64,000 nt of DNA. It comes from Hermatobates lingyangjiaoensis. Taxonomy: Eukaryota > Arthropoda > Insecta > Hemiptera > Hermatobatidae. Location: NCBI GenBank assembly GCA_026182355.1, contig JAPFBL010000068.1:5955001-6019000 (forward strand). The letters are read 5' to 3'. Positions 1 through 13,600 of this stretch are shown piece after piece. The notes under the pieces were generated by a model. It did not search any database and was not told the origin of the DNA. It saw nothing but the letters and a program-made list of their open reading frames with translations. A program made the translations under genes and the position numbers. The number at the start of each line of letters is the position of its first letter. The stretch's first letter is position 1.

Positions 1-600
1 CTTCGGGTCAAAACTTCGTTATAGGGTTTTCAACAAAATTACTCATCCTTGTGGTCTACTAGTCCAATGAAACAGATTTTCCAAATTGGTATGTAATACA
101 CACAACCACATGAGTGTATGTAAAAAGGATTTATCGAACACTGGAAAAACTATTATCAATAAATATCAAATTAAGTTACTAATTTCCTGAGACGTGTCAC
201 AATGATATGAGTATAACAATATCACTTTCATAACAACGAAATTCGGTATAAAACCATTAATAAAACTATTGATTAACTCTTAAAAGCCACGATTTCGATT
301 AAAATCACTGTGATCCTGCCATTTTATTTGGCTTTTAATATGTATAGGAAACGATCACGTAATAATTGTTCAAATTTTCTTTACATTTCTTTACTAACCA
401 CCTCTAATCCATCAAGTAAAGCGGGCTGACAAAATTTCAACCCGAATTTGGCATTTTTACAGGTATATTATCATTCACAAAAAAAACAACCTTAAATTTA
501 GGTAAAGGTCCATGGCATTATTATTCTACCTTAACCTAGACTTAGGTAGAACAATCAATATGTAAAATAATACTATTCTATTACTACTTGTATTTATAAC
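1..600. other. No gene seen
   Basis: AT-rich sequence with no reading frame, splice pattern or repeat that I can support. Confidence 0.5.
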
Positions 601-659
601 GATATATATATAAATATATGAGTCGTTGTCTGCCTGCGGAGCGACTCGTTTCTATCTTA

Positions 660-685
660 CTGATGACGAGAACATCGAAATATAG
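660..685 (+). repeat. Hammerhead-like core motif, copy 1
   Basis: CTGATGA is followed by a small GATG/CATC hairpin and then CGAAATATAG. The same architecture recurs at 1075-1102 with closely similar sequence on its 3' side (GAAGTGAG). This looks like a decayed ribozyme-like motif carried by a repeat. Self-cleavage is not implied, because the helix II pairing next to the core is poor. Confidence 0.45.
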
Positions 686-749
686 AAGTGAGCTTCTGTG
701 TCATTTTTAAGTGTTCTTTGTGTCAATATAGTTTATGTACATATATTTA

Positions 750-973
750 CATTTAAAATAAACTGTGGCACATAGACAAAAACATAACAAAGACGCACTT
801 TTCAAAATTTCGACCGTAATGGAAGTCATCCTCAGGAGAAGAAGTGAATTAATTAATTAAGTTAAGAAATTAATTCACTTCTTCTCCTGAGGACGACCAC
901 CATTACGGTCGAAATATTGAAAAGTGCGTCTTTGTTATGTTTCTGTCTATGTGTCACAGTTTATTTTAAGTGT
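750..973. repeat. Long inverted repeat (foldback), about 105-bp arms
   Basis: The left arm (about 750-855) is the near-perfect reverse complement of the right arm (about 866-973), around a short AT-rich loop of repeated AATT. Each arm carries a CCTGAGGA...GGTCGAAAT block that resembles a degenerate hammerhead core: minus strand about 807-836, plus strand about 885-919. The structure looks like a foldback/MITE-type insertion. I could not recognise a target duplication. A short open frame starting at 917 lies inside the right arm and is not a gene. Confidence 0.8.
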
Positions 974-1074
974 AATCTGCCGGACCATTTTTCGTTTTTC
1001 ATGGTATATATATATTATATATATATATATATGAGTAGCAGTTTGCTTCTCAACGCGAGTATTTCGCACTTCTT

Positions 1075-1102
1075 CCTGATGACAACGGATGTCGAAATAT
1101 CG
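1075..1102 (+). repeat. Hammerhead-like core motif, copy 2
   Basis: CCTGATGAC, a loop, then GTCGAAATATCG, with GAC/GTC able to pair. The following GAAGTGAG matches copy 1 at 660-685. It lies after a (TA)n run at about 1005-1031. Confidence 0.45.
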
Positions 1103-2852
1103 AAGTGAGTTCTGTAATGACTATTTGCGTTCTTTCCTATTTTTTAAAGTTTATATTTTCATATATTAATGCCAACTTAAAAATCAGAACATCGATTTTA
1201 ATTAGTATCGTGTGGACAGAATTTGGCGAAATTAAAAAAAAGATCTTTATTCATATAAAGCACCCCTAAAAAAAGGTCAATTTTGGTGACAAGCTCGCTG
1301 AGACGGTATAGCACGAACTTAACTATGCAGTCAGGTGATTACAACTCTTGTCTCCTGCTCATTCACACTCAAACGGAAGCATATACCCACACCAATAGTT
1401 TTAAAATCGGAATGTCCCTCATAAACATGCAAACAGATCATTCCAAAATTTTTTTTTTTGGACTCAGGAGGACATCTAATCTAAATGTGTACTTCCGGTG
1501 AAAATTCGGCTTTAAATTTAACTTAATGTAATACTTTCTTCTCTCTATTATTATAAAGAGAATAAAAAGAAATATAAACAAACTATTCAATGGAATGAGA
1601 TAATTTTTTGTACTAGCCGTTATTCGTAGAATAAATTGACAAATATTTCATACAGTAAAACACAGTAAAATGGTTTCAGGGAAATAGAATACTCTTTGAA
1701 AAAGGGTGATATTGTGTTTATGTGTTTACTTCAAAAACCAAAGTGCACACTTATAATCACCAAGTTTCAATTTGCTAGTGTTAGCCTTGAGACAAATTGA
1801 AAACAAATTCTTCAATTCATAGTATTTTTGGTATTTTTTAGAAATCTGTCTACATTATTTTGACTAAAATCGTTTTCGGAATAGTTAAAGTAACTCTCAA
1901 GGGGCACTGATTAAGTGCCTTAACAAATGCTAGACAATTATAGTTAATATATACTAAGTTTAATATGTTTAGTGCAGACTCTATACATTTAATATGATTA
2001 TCAATTAATTACTGATTATTTATAAATGAAGTTTGGGACATGTGAATATCCAAAAGTGAACAAATATATTCCAGGTGTTTTATACTTCATATACTATTAA
2101 TAAGTTCACAAATACTTGCACATTTTGAAGTTAATATTTTGCACATAATTAAGCTGCTCTTTAATTGTTAAATAATTATAATACATTAAAAAATTATTAT
2201 AATGTGGGAAATAAACATAATTTGGCACCTTATACGTGATTTATTGAAGTATACTTCCATAATATAAATTGCCCTTCATTTCAATTAAATTTAAAAAAAA
2301 TCACAGAAAAACAGCACAGTTTTTGTCAATTTTTTACAAAGAGTCTTCCATCGCTCACAAAGTGAACATACATGAATACATGCAGATTTATTCTTTCCTG
2401 TCATAATTATAATTTCATACAAACGAGATGTAGCACTATTTGAATAAAAAATTCAAAAGCAATATTTTGCAAAATATTTTGAAGGTACTTATGTTTTAGC
2501 TTTTCAGGTGTGTACAGTTAACTTATAAATTGATTTTATCGGTCGCTGTGTAGTTTTGAAACTGAGACTACTGTAAATGTGGTGATTGCTGAAAACAAAC
2601 ATGATTAGCCGCACGTCTGTGATGGATAATTGTTTTATCATCTTTCTTATTACACTTCACGTGTCGTTGCGCCCAGCTTCTCTACTTTGGCGCGTGACAA
2701 CCTTGAGGTAAGGAGGTTATTTGTGGTTCTGAACGAGAATATGTAAAACAAGAAATTGTGCTCGCGTGTTCAGTATCTTTAGTGCACCTCTTCAGTAGTT
2801 CACAACATATAGGTAACTGCCAAGGGTTTTTTATGTGTTTTGGTATATAAAC
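1103..2852. other. No gene seen
   Basis: AT-rich sequence. The short open frames here have no recognisable similarity and no supporting splice sites. Confidence 0.45.
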
Positions 2853-5800
2853 TAGGGTTGCACCGACAAACAAATTGGACGATTACCGATACTAATAAGT
2901 CGATAATTTTTCAGTTGTAATTGATTACAGTTGAAATGTTTTTCAATAAAAAAGATATGATTTTACAGAGAAAGCGAAAAGATTAATGATGAACCATCCA
3001 TTAAGAGAAATCTAGAGAAAATAAGGCGGTAGACAACTGACTACTGCTGGGAAGCAAAGCAACTTTACAACAAAAACTGGTGGCGAAGGTATCGGGAGTA
3101 CGGTATTTTGGGAGAAAGTGATGAAATAAAATATGAATTGAATGAAATTCGCTGGACTTGCACCAAAAGGTTACGGATGTAAGCGCTTATAATACCTTAT
3201 AATACAGATAGAAAACAGAGAAACAATAACTAGAGAGAGGGTGAAATACTAAGAAACAGGGTAAAATGAAACTACACTACTAACGTCTGGTAGGCAACAC
3301 ACTTCCCAAACATAGTCTTTACTCCTCGAATATCTCAAGCGCGATTTTGGCTGCCGTTGTGAGAGTAGGAAGGATCAATTTATTTTGGACCTAAAACACT
3401 TGGATGTAGCTCTTTCCGTTTTAGCATTATTTTGCCTACACCTTGGTATACTGTAGTATTTTATGAAGTCAATTCAATTAATTAGTATGTTAATTCTGAA
3501 AAATGAAGTAAGTAAATGAACTACGTCAAGTCATCGTATTAAATCTAAAAATGAAATTTTATACACGGACGTTGAACGAACCTATACAAGATTTAAAAGA
3601 GAAATATAACTTTTTCGTTTTCTATATATCGCCCCATCAGTTTAAGATAGATCAGTGTAATATAACTGCAATTCAACCTACAAAATAGTGATAGCTAACT
3701 CTCTAAGATATACTTCTGAAGTCAGATAAACATGTTTTGGTACCTTCATTTCTCTTATCTGTGGCGGTTAAAAAAAACATCAGTGCACACCTCTAATAAT
3801 TATCTCTTTCTTAGCGTTACGCTGGCACACATGAGGTAGTAACTACAATAACTATCATGGAGCCGCGAGTGTTACATCGTTTTAACCTCTTTGAAGCCAG
3901 TTTAACGAAACTTAATTAAATAACATAAAATTTGTTTTCTACGAATTTCGCTATTCAGAAATAAACAGTAAATTGTGTTTTATCTTCGTTATTTTTAAGT
4001 ACTTTGATATTAATGCCAAATCTCTTTCTAATTTCTTTCAGATTTAGTTGAGCACCTCATAAATATTCCCATTGTTATTTACAAACCTAAATTAGATAAT
4101 ACTTCATGAGTCCAAGTATTGCATGGTCATTTGTTGAAATAATTAAATAATAAAAGAAGGAGAATTAAGTAGAAATGCGCTTTATGCGGTGTTACCATAT
4201 TAAGAGGAGGAACATTTGCTAAAACTTTCACAAAGATTAATCATCAACAAGATTTTACTATGTTGAATGGGATGAAGAGAAGGACAAACAAGAAAGGCAG
4301 CAATTTTACTGCTGAGTCTACTATGCAAAACAAGCCATACTGGAAAAAATAATTCCAACGAACGAATTATGCGATGTCAATGGTCAAAGATATAAAGAGA
4401 TTAGTTATTTGATAGAAGAAATGATTAATGCTACGCTGACATTTGGACACCAATTATAAATAACACTTGATTTCTGAGTACATTCTGAATTAACTGGTCA
4501 AAGCTGTCCAATCAATGCGAGCAAGAAGTGGTGCAGAGAATTATTCCTTCCACACTGTACTTCACGCTGAAGCTTCCATTAATTGAATCAATATTTGTTA
4601 ATATCAGTATAATCATTAAATGAATATAATCATGACCACTGCAAATATTGTAAAATATTTCAACTATTCTGCATAAGCAAGAAATAAGTTGAGTGAATTA
4701 CACGATCAGTTAAATTTAAAGAGTAATGAATTACTCCAGTGGCTGGTCTATGGAGCTGGACAGATAGATACAAAACAAAGAACTCAAAACTATTGTGAGT
4801 TCCAAAAAAATGTTCCTTTCAGAACATTTGGGAGAAATTACTGCGTAAGCAACCAAAAGAGAAAGCATTTCTTCTAAGATAAGTCGGAGAAAAAACAATA
4901 AATTTCAAACAATTAACTTATATTTATCAAGAGCAAATACAGCTTGAGTCTTCAGTTGAGAAAAGATTTTCTAGTTATTTGGAAAACATATTTCAATTTC
5001 TACTTCCTCTACTACGATAGTTTTAAAATGAAATTTCTAATACATATGATAGAAAAAATAAAGGAATGGATAATAGAGGAAAATACCTGATGTTTTTCGA
5101 AATCTGAACAGAAAAAACTGGTACAGATAGTTCCATAGATAAAAATCAAAGCTCGACTGAGCCACTAGACTGTACTCGTATACTCATTTTAGCAGATATA
5201 TATGAAGAATTGGTTTTTGAAAAAAAGAGAAAACAATTGAGAACAGGAACCTAAGAAAAAATTGTGAGGAAGTAAAGATAAGTCAAGAGAGCTAAATAAG
5301 GTTAATTTAATTGAATTTACAGTTGTTTGAAGGGATGTATATATATTATGGAATATTTAAAAAAAGTCCCTTTTTGGTAAGATAGCTCAAAAATATTTGA
5401 GTGCTCCAGCTTTTTGAGTACAAAGTAAAAGGATAATATACTGGGGGGTATCAGTACTGGAGGTAACAAACAGGATCCGATCAGGAATATACTGCGACCT
5501 GAAAAGGGAAAATACCTACGTTTCTCATTACAATTTATGATCTTTTAATTATTCGATTAACCTACATTTTTTTTAAATTTTCAGTTCATCATCATTCGGC
5601 CTACCTAATTTATGCAACAAAAATGGTTTCTAGAGAAGACAGGAATTTCATTTTATTAAATGTTGCTAAAATGGATTAGTGGTTTGGTTTGATTTAATAA
5701 AAAAGAAATAAAAATATCTGTTTGTCATCAACATGTCAATAAACATTTATACTAAGAGGAATGATAGACACAAACAAACTTCTGGGCTATTTTTTTTATT

Positions 5801-5960
5801 TAGTGATGAAGACAAGGCAGAATTTGTATGATTATAGATGCTATTAGACCTATTTACAAAGAACAAAAATAACCACCTATTAATTAAACAAATTGCCAAT
5901 ATGGATTAGTCAGTAAAATGGTCGATTATCGATTACTCACCGATAATCGCAGCAACCTTA
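2853..5960 (+). mobile_element. Fossil hAT-type DNA transposon (ZBED-like), decayed
   Basis: The left end begins TAGGGTTGCACCGA at 2853. The right end is its imperfect inverse (TCGCAGCAACCTTA, ending near 5960), and both ends run into alternating CGATTA/TAATCG sequence, as in many hAT elements. Inside, near 4170-4260, a frame carries a Cys-x2-Cys followed by a GG turn and a His-containing stretch like a BED zinc finger. Stop-riddled transposase-like frames follow to about 4880. I could not confirm an 8-bp target duplication. The element is non-functional. Identity rests on weak pattern matching. Confidence 0.45.
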
Positions 5961-6878
5961 ATATCAATCACTAGTAAGACAATGGCATTGCTAGTATAAG
6001 AACGCTACTTTACATCCGGAATTATAAATTAATCCATACTGAAGTTTTAGTTTTTTAGAATAAGAATTTTATCGTCCACACCCCATAATGAAAGCAAGGG
6101 ACAACGGCTTTGCCTCCCTCGGAGGGTGGCTAAAATCTTTCACCCATACAGATAATCAAAGCCAAACAAGCCATGTCCTCTGGATGCCTCATACCAGTGG
6201 TAGGTACACTAGACCGTCACCAGACTGTTTTTAGGGACATACGTTACAAGATATGTGAACGTAAAGGAAGATTTTGCTCTAACAGGGTATAAAAGGATAA
6301 AATGAATATCGGTGCAGGATACTGGTCTAAACGAACAATAATCATGAACCTGTTACAACGAAAGAAAAACCAAATCTCTTAGAAGTAGAGGATGGTATTC
6401 CAGGATGCTTAACATGAAAGCAGGTACAATCATACTGATGAACACATTTTTAAAATTGGAACGAAAAATAAAGCAGGTTTTTGGAAAATTCTTACAGTTG
6501 GTATGAATTAAGTATTACATTATCTGACTCATGGAGGCATGAAGACACATTATAAACGAAATCTGACACAAAAAAAAGAATTTTTTTCAGAGCTGTAACA
6601 ACTTTCAAATAAAAGTTATTTGCTATGGTAGTGTTAGTAACAATCGTAACAAGAATTTAAATTTCAAGAATGAAATGATTATTAACTGTTTCAAAAAGCA
6701 TCATGACTAGAAAAAGCCAAAATCAGGTATAAGTACATTTCTGCTATTACTAATAATACTATTAATGCCACCATTGTTTTGATATATAATTCTCATGTTA
6801 TATATAAGTGTTTTATATTATTATCATCATATTATTGTTACAAATATTTATTTAATTACTATTAATATTGATAAGGGA
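5961..6878. other. Probable repeat-derived sequence, no gene
   Basis: The stretch 6070-6430 is less AT-rich than its surroundings and reads like a dispersed repeat, with a CTCCCTCGGAGGG palindrome. I recognise no coding frame. Confidence 0.3.
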
Positions 6879-7200
6879 GGCATGTTAGCTCAGTGGTTAA
6901 CGTACTCGCCTCTGGGCTGATAGTCGGGGTTCGATCCCCACCTGTCCCTCGATTTATTCACGGGTGAGATCTGAGAAACGTCGTTAAATCTGAGAACGTC
7001 GTCCCTCGGAGAGGACGTTAAGCCGTCGGTCTCGAGTCTGAATGACGTCACGTACTCGTTAAAGATATCTACTCGAAATGCACTTCAATTAGGCAAAATT
7101 TGGGACTGACTCCCAACGTAGAATCACCGATCAAACAATAAGCCAGTAAACAGCTGACGTTATCACCCGCTTGGGGATCGGTTTAAACAATAAAGAACAT
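6879..7200 (+). mobile_element. tRNA-derived SINE, copy 1
   Basis: A tRNA-like head carries an A-box-like TTAGCTCAGTGG (about 6889) and a B box GGTTCGATCCC (about 6928). A non-tRNA body follows, starting CCTCGATTTATTCACG and containing CGTCGTCCCTCGGAGA and TAGGCAAAATTT. The same head and body occur inverted at 57653-57976, which defines a SINE family rather than a tRNA gene. The boxes are the internal RNA polymerase III promoter. The exact 3' end is unclear. Confidence 0.8.
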
Positions 7201-10200
7201 AAATAACAATTTATATTAGCATCATTATTGTTACCAGAGTTAAGCATATTTGAATATACAGAGGCACTCTGTAATCTTGAGGCTTACGATAGAATGTTAT
7301 CTATTAGATTACTAGATAGTAAGACTAACACATTGCAAGATAGGGGAGACTAAGTCCTCCCCACACGGCCACCTCAGAACTGTGCACACTGGGACTGACA
7401 AAGAATTTTTCATTCATTTCATTCATTCATAAAACAGTGCAGCTTTTTTTCATTTACAAAGTATAAATTTACATATTATCCTATAATTGACTTGCCATAT
7501 TATAGGAAAAGTAAAATTTTCTCATCAATTTCAACGATTTATTTTTAAAAATTTCACTAAACTGTATATATGTAGACGAATTTATACAGTCTAATAAGTA
7601 CGATATAACTAAAACAGTAAATAATAATAGAAGTTTTGGCAAAATTATTTTTCGGAATAATAGGCATTCTTGAATTTAGTGGAGTCCAATTTGATAAGGG
7701 GAATGGCAGTAGGTCAAGAATGGGGAGCAGTGAGATAACCCAGGCGTATCTTATCGCAAGCAAGCACTCCCTGCAGTAAATCACAAGCCAGCCTGCAGAA
7801 CTTCTCACTGTGTGAGCAGCACTCAAAGCGGCGCACAGTGGAACATTCAAAATGCGAATTAAAGAAAACAGTCTCTCAAATATCTTCCCTTTTTAACTTC
7901 ACTAATGATCAAAATTAACTCTGAGCATTAAAATTTCACGACACAAAATATTTCAAACAGTTAACAGTGAGTACTGTTCACTACATTCAAATGTGTTACC
8001 TCAAAGCAGCAGTAGTTACGGCTGAGGACTAGAGTGGTTACCCACAAAAGCCAGTGAGAGTTTTGTTCCTTTCTACACTATTATTGTTCAATTTTAGCCC
8101 TGGTCTTTTTTTTCACCTAATTAAATAACATTCCTCGCTAACCAGTCTTTTTTTGTACATCTTCTATCTTTTTATGCTAATATGTTAAAAAATATTGTTA
8201 AAAAAAGCAATGAAACATTCAATTACGGTTGCCTGAGCGTCAAAAGACACATTTTGAACGGACGAACAAGGAACTAATTCACTCAATGAAAAATATTTAC
8301 AAATTAATAATGTCATTGAATTTAATTATCTGGATTATTATTACACAGAGCTTCTTAAACGTTTATTAGCGTTCCTTTCTGATTTTCGTTACTTGTAATT
8401 TGGAATCACCATTTTGATCTAGCAACACTTCCTTATGTTCTATGAAGTTGCATAAATTTATATATTTAGAAGAATAGATAAGAAATCTAACTACAAAATT
8501 CATTTTTGTAGTAGTATAAATTAATTTATAAGGATATAAACTTAAAAAACAATATTAAAAATATAATAACTTAGTGAAGAAACAGAACAATGCCAATGAT
8601 AATGATACATTCGACTGCATTATAAATTTGTTATCGCAAGGTGTTTGCACTGACACCAGCAGTTATTGAAGATATAAATCAATGGAAATTTGTTCTTTGA
8701 CCTTGTATCCTTAGATAGAATGTTTACAACAAAAAATGATGCAAGTAACACTAACATTCAGTAGCAATTTGCATGTATTCTAATATTAGCAGGAATTTAG
8801 TCTGATAAACCGTTCTTTTTCTTTACTGAACGGTAGTAAAATATGCCCATTTGGACTTGGGCGGTCTCAATCTGTAGTTTTATCCTATTCAATCAAAAGC
8901 ATTCTTCCTTATTAACAATTACAGGCAATCAATCAATAAAATGTTCATAGTTAAATTTCAAATTCTTACGAGTTAAAGTGTTTTCACTTTTTCACATTAG
9001 ACAAAAGCATAAAATGACCTTCCTAGGAAGCCTTTGTTTTCCTAGTTGTATAGCACCTTAATATTTGAAATTGACTATATTGTTCTTGAAATAACTTGTT
9101 TACTATCGATGTTGGTGGACCAAAGTATTGCTGTATCTGTAATATATTTAATAGGATGTGTAATGGTCTAATTTGTACAGTTACTTCCTAAAACTGGGTC
9201 CACAGAAGTTAAGACTTCTTCGAAAATTGATCACGAAAAAGTCATAAAAAAAAAAGGACTTGGGACGGAGTGAAAGAACCTGAAACTTTAATCTTTACGC
9301 CAGTTTCACCGGGTCTGCTCCATGAGAAGGTTACAGAAACCTTTTGGATTCAGCCCTAGAGCATGAAGTAAAGTCATTATTAAGGAGTTTAACCTTATAT
9401 TTATGAGATTTTCAATACAATAATTCTATCATACATAATAAAAACAGTTAAAAATACATCCATTATCTAAAAAAAATACTCATTACAAAAGAAAATATGA
9501 CATTGTCTTCTTTGCAATAAAAAGCTAAAATACATGTTAATAATTTTGCAAATGATTAAAAGTAAAAATTAATTTTTGAAAGTTAAAAATAATTGCATGA
9601 TATAAAAGTGAAATCATCGTTGTTTACATCCCATTCAATTTGCCATCTTAGTTAAACACTATGAACACTACAAGGGTGCTTTAAGCCTTCAATGACATGA
9701 AATAAGACAGTACTTATACAGTCATTATCCTACATAGCTACTGAAACTGTCAAATTATCAGTTAATTGGTCACCATGAAACCACCTTTGGGTGGAAATTT
9801 CCTGCAGTGTAGCATTGGTTGTTTGAACCTTAACAAATCAATGATCTAATGGTGATTTCTCAATTACCAACATGCTTTTCTATAAAGAACAAACCTGATA
9901 TTTTACAACCAGGTATCGAAAAGGTGGTGCATAGATCGGTAGCCAAGGTTCTTTTAGTTGCTTATGGAATTCTCTTCCACGACTAAAATATACATTTTAA
10001 ATTTATTTAAACATATTTAAAGTTACTTTCGAATTTTATTAACAAAGTTAATAATCGTATGTATAAGACTTTACCTTAAATTTTGACAGCTTAATTCGCC
10101 ACTGGTCGTCATTATGGTGAGTGTTCAGTACAATGAAATAATTGCTGTCAAATTTGTCAATTTTGAGAACGAGCAAAAACTTGTGTGAAAAAGAAATCGT

Positions 10201-10780
10201 AACATCTGTTAAAAAAAAACTTTAATTGAAAAAAATGTAATCGCAATTAAGCCAGACTTGTTTCCAGTAATGAGCAGAGAAAAATACGAGAGGTAAACAG
10301 AAAATTAAATTTGATTTACCAGAAACGTATGTCTGTCTTACAAACATCGTCCGTATGATTTTCTTACACACATATTAACAACATATTTAAACGGCAATGG
10401 CATTTTGTCGAATTTGCTCCCCAGGCTCGAGGCAGTATGAGTATCAACCACATCTCATGTCATGCAGGTTTGGGTGAGACAAAATCAAAACGAGGAAGAC
10501 AATGCCGACGTGATATACTGGACTGTCAGGTGCCATATTGGCGAAAGATACGGCACCAGGTGAACGAGTAGTATAAAGAAATGTCCAGCAACAATAATAA
10601 TTCAAATTTGTGACTATTGTAACTTTTTAATACAATTTCGCATTGCTTTCCTGAACGACAGATTTCCTACATCTATGCAATCTCAGTAATAATCTTCAAT
10701 TAGCAATACGCATTCTATGCTGAATTCTCGACTACAATTTTTCATTTACAGCCAATACTCAATAACAAACTATTATTGTA
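7201..10780. other. No gene seen
   Basis: AT-rich sequence. A CATTCATTT-type short repeat occurs near 7410-7430. A less AT-rich patch at about 7680-7850 may be repeat-derived. No exon could be supported. Confidence 0.4.
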
Positions 10781-11505
10781 TGAGGAGGGAGAGGGGGGGG
10801 GGCGCACGTGTGACCCTGGGGAATTTTTTTTTCCGCCATACTACAATAAAGTATAATTGCACTTTATCTCTGCTGCTCTGAAGACCGGTCCCGGCTAAAC
10901 ATTGAGCAGGGATTGAGAGTTGCAGTATCATGCTTGAAAGCTTCTCTTGAGAAGCTGCGCACTCCAGAACGCGCTCCTTGTATGTAGCCAATCATCCTGG
11001 CTTCGTCATTTTAATAAAAAAGACAAAATCACAACAAATTGTTTTATTCACTTTTGTTTTGTAGGGTAAAGTGTTTAACATATTTTGTTCCTGAGAAAAT
11101 GTTGCTGAAGTGAATTTGAATTTGTTATTATTTATGGATTTTGTTTACTTTTATTTTCCACTAGCAAATGGTGCAATAAGTCTGTTAAAAATGTTTAAAC
11201 CAGGATATTATTATTTTTTGATTTTCAGGCAAATGATCTATTTAAAAACTTTTCTTTTTCCGACCAATAACCCATGTAAATAAAGTTATTCTTGTAAGTT
11301 GAACTATATCTCTTCCTTTTTTGTTTTCTTTATGTTAACAAGGATACGATGTTATGCGGAGGTGTACCTTTAACAATTATATGGACAAACACTATTATTT
11401 ATGGTTGAAGCGGAGAGTGGGTTATGGTGCGGGGCGCGCACGAATTATATGAATTGCGGGGGGGGGGGGGCAGAACATAATTGAGAAGAACTAGTTTAAA
11501 GGAAG
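10781..11505. repeat. Possible non-autonomous DNA element bounded by G-runs
   Basis: A run of 10 G at 10793-10802 and one of 13 G at 11458-11470 bracket a moderately GC-rich stretch. The right side ends in TTGAGAAGAACTAG, reminiscent of the GTTCTCAA tips of some hAT elements when inverted. Boundaries and target duplication were not found. Confidence 0.2.
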
Positions 11506-13374
11506 TTTAGTGAAGACAAAGAATAATGCCGAGGTTTGTTAAACACCAGGTTGAGAAATACGCAAGGGAAAGTCCTTTACATAACACAAACGCAACTGAG
11601 TGCTTCAATTGTTTGCTTCTGGCAATCAATCCTTGTTCACCAAACCCGATTAATTCACCTAACTTGAATCAATCACACTATTATGGCTACTGCTTGTGTT
11701 TGTTCATCAACACCTCACAGATTTCCAACAGGAATATTTCATTATACTTCTTAAGCATCATTTTGGTATTATTCTTAAAAAAAGTTTCAGTGGTTACTTC
11801 AATATAGTTATAAGTACTTGGTTTTGTTTACACTTCGTCCTGCTAGTGTGCGTAGGTAGAAAAGTCTAGAAAAACCAAGGAATATGTTCAGAAAGTCAAA
11901 ATTTAACAAAGTCAACTGAAATTGTAGTAACCTAATTTATTTAAAACAAATAAATTGCTAAGTAAAAACTTCCCTTTACCCTTGGGTTAAAATTTACACT
12001 CAAATTTTTCTCATTTCTATATTGAATATATATTTTGCATATACATTAAGTCATTATTTCTGTGTTACTTTGGCATTTTATTTTTTTCATTAATAAATTT
12101 AATATAATTAATTAAAAAATATTTTAAAATAAACTAATTTTTTTTAATACTTGCGCACGTCTACTCATAATATAAGATGGAATGTCACAAAGAATTTTGC
12201 AATGAATTGCTTTGCTCAGGTCGTTATGACGGTTCTAATGTGGTTTGTAGGACTCAGTTTTATATGATACATCAATTCTTTACTCCGTTTTTGCTGGCCA
12301 CAGCACAAAGCGAAGCACATAACGAAGATAGCTCCTTTCCCATTAAGCTGTAATTCATTTATCAAAATTCAAATGGTTTTAAAACTAAAGTAATTAACTC
12401 AGATTATCAAAGTTTAAATCTGAGAGTAACGATGGCGTACACCACTATGAGACACCAAAATTCTTCTAGCTTTCAAAACTTCTTCTAACCATTACTTTTA
12501 ATAGAATCATGAATTAATTAACATATGAATTAGTTTAAAATAAATGAATTGAACTACTCAAAAGTTAAGCAATTGCTTAGAAATTCTGCGCACAATACTT
12601 TGCGCTTCTGAGAGCAGACAGGGTTTTTCTACACTGGTTCGTCTTAAGTAATACATGTTTTAAGGCAACTCGTTCTTAGTGCACATTTGATATTCTATCT
12701 GCCACTAATATAATATAATATTAATATTATATAATAATATAAAGTATTCTGTATACTTTTTTCATTATTTTTTATTAAGTTAAATTAATCTAAACGTACG
12801 AATTCGAAATGCTTATGAGTAATTTAATAATGAGCAGTATAACTATTGTTCCGTGTTTTATTGTAGTCCGGTAATTACCTGGTAAATCTATGTACGAAAA
12901 AAACATTATTAAATGATTAATTTGGGTTCTTTTAAATATTTCGTGCGACTTAAAAGTTTTGAAAAGTAAGTTACTACTGCTTTTCCTTCTTTTCAATAAC
13001 GCTGATTTTAGGGCTAAGTAGGCTTAAGTCCACCATGTAGTTGTTAAGTTATTCTGTTGTCCTTGGGGTGCAGGAGTGCATTGGCGCACACTAGAAGATG
13101 TACACCTTTCTGACAAGGCCTTGTCAAACACAAGCATTCACGACACTAGATATCTAGCCTTCCACTTCGATGTAGATGCTTTTGCAAGTAGTTGTGGTTT
13201 GTGAGCATTCACACGACAGTCCATCCGTTCCAACAGTCCATCAATCAGCTTTCAGCAGTTGAGAGGCACCTTATCATTTTCCTTTCACTCCTTCTTACTG
13301 CTTACTTTTGTCTGTGATGTACGATCTCTATAGTAGGGTTTCTAACACTGCTGAAGGGGTGGGGGTAGAGTTAT
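11506..13374. other. No gene seen
   Basis: AT-rich sequence. An AT palindrome occurs near 12708-12740. The frames at 11526 and 12790 are short, low-complexity and unrecognised. Confidence 0.4.
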
Positions 13375-13600
13375 AACCGAACTGGTAGCGTGCTCGCAAA
13401 TCGCATTAAACATTAGAGATTATTTATTTTATGTGAGAAAAGGAAAATCTTTTGCACCATCAGTCCTGGGTTTGTACCATCCCAGTTACCCATTAAAGGT
13501 CCCTTCAAAAATAAATTTAAGAAAAGATCAAATGGTTTCCAATCTAGCAAAATGGTTCACATAACTAAATTGGGTGAAGGTTACAAATAATTCTAACAGG
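13375..13600 (+). repeat. Dispersed repeat, copy 1
   Basis: About 220 bp is repeated directly at 14255-14475 with perhaps 75-80 percent identity by eye. Shared blocks include CGCATTAAACATTAGAGAT, TACCCATTAAAG and AATTGGGTG. The head (CTGGTAGCGTGCTCGCAAATCGCATT) could be a decayed tRNA-like SINE head, but no clear B box is visible. Confidence 0.55.

Noticed and set aside
917..1108. 63-residue open frame
   Set aside because: Lies in the right arm of the 750-973 inverted repeat and then in a (TA)n run.
6879..6955. Possible functional tRNA gene with A and B boxes
   Set aside because: The acceptor stem has mismatches, and the sequence continues into a body shared with the inverted copy at 57653-57976, so it is a SINE head.
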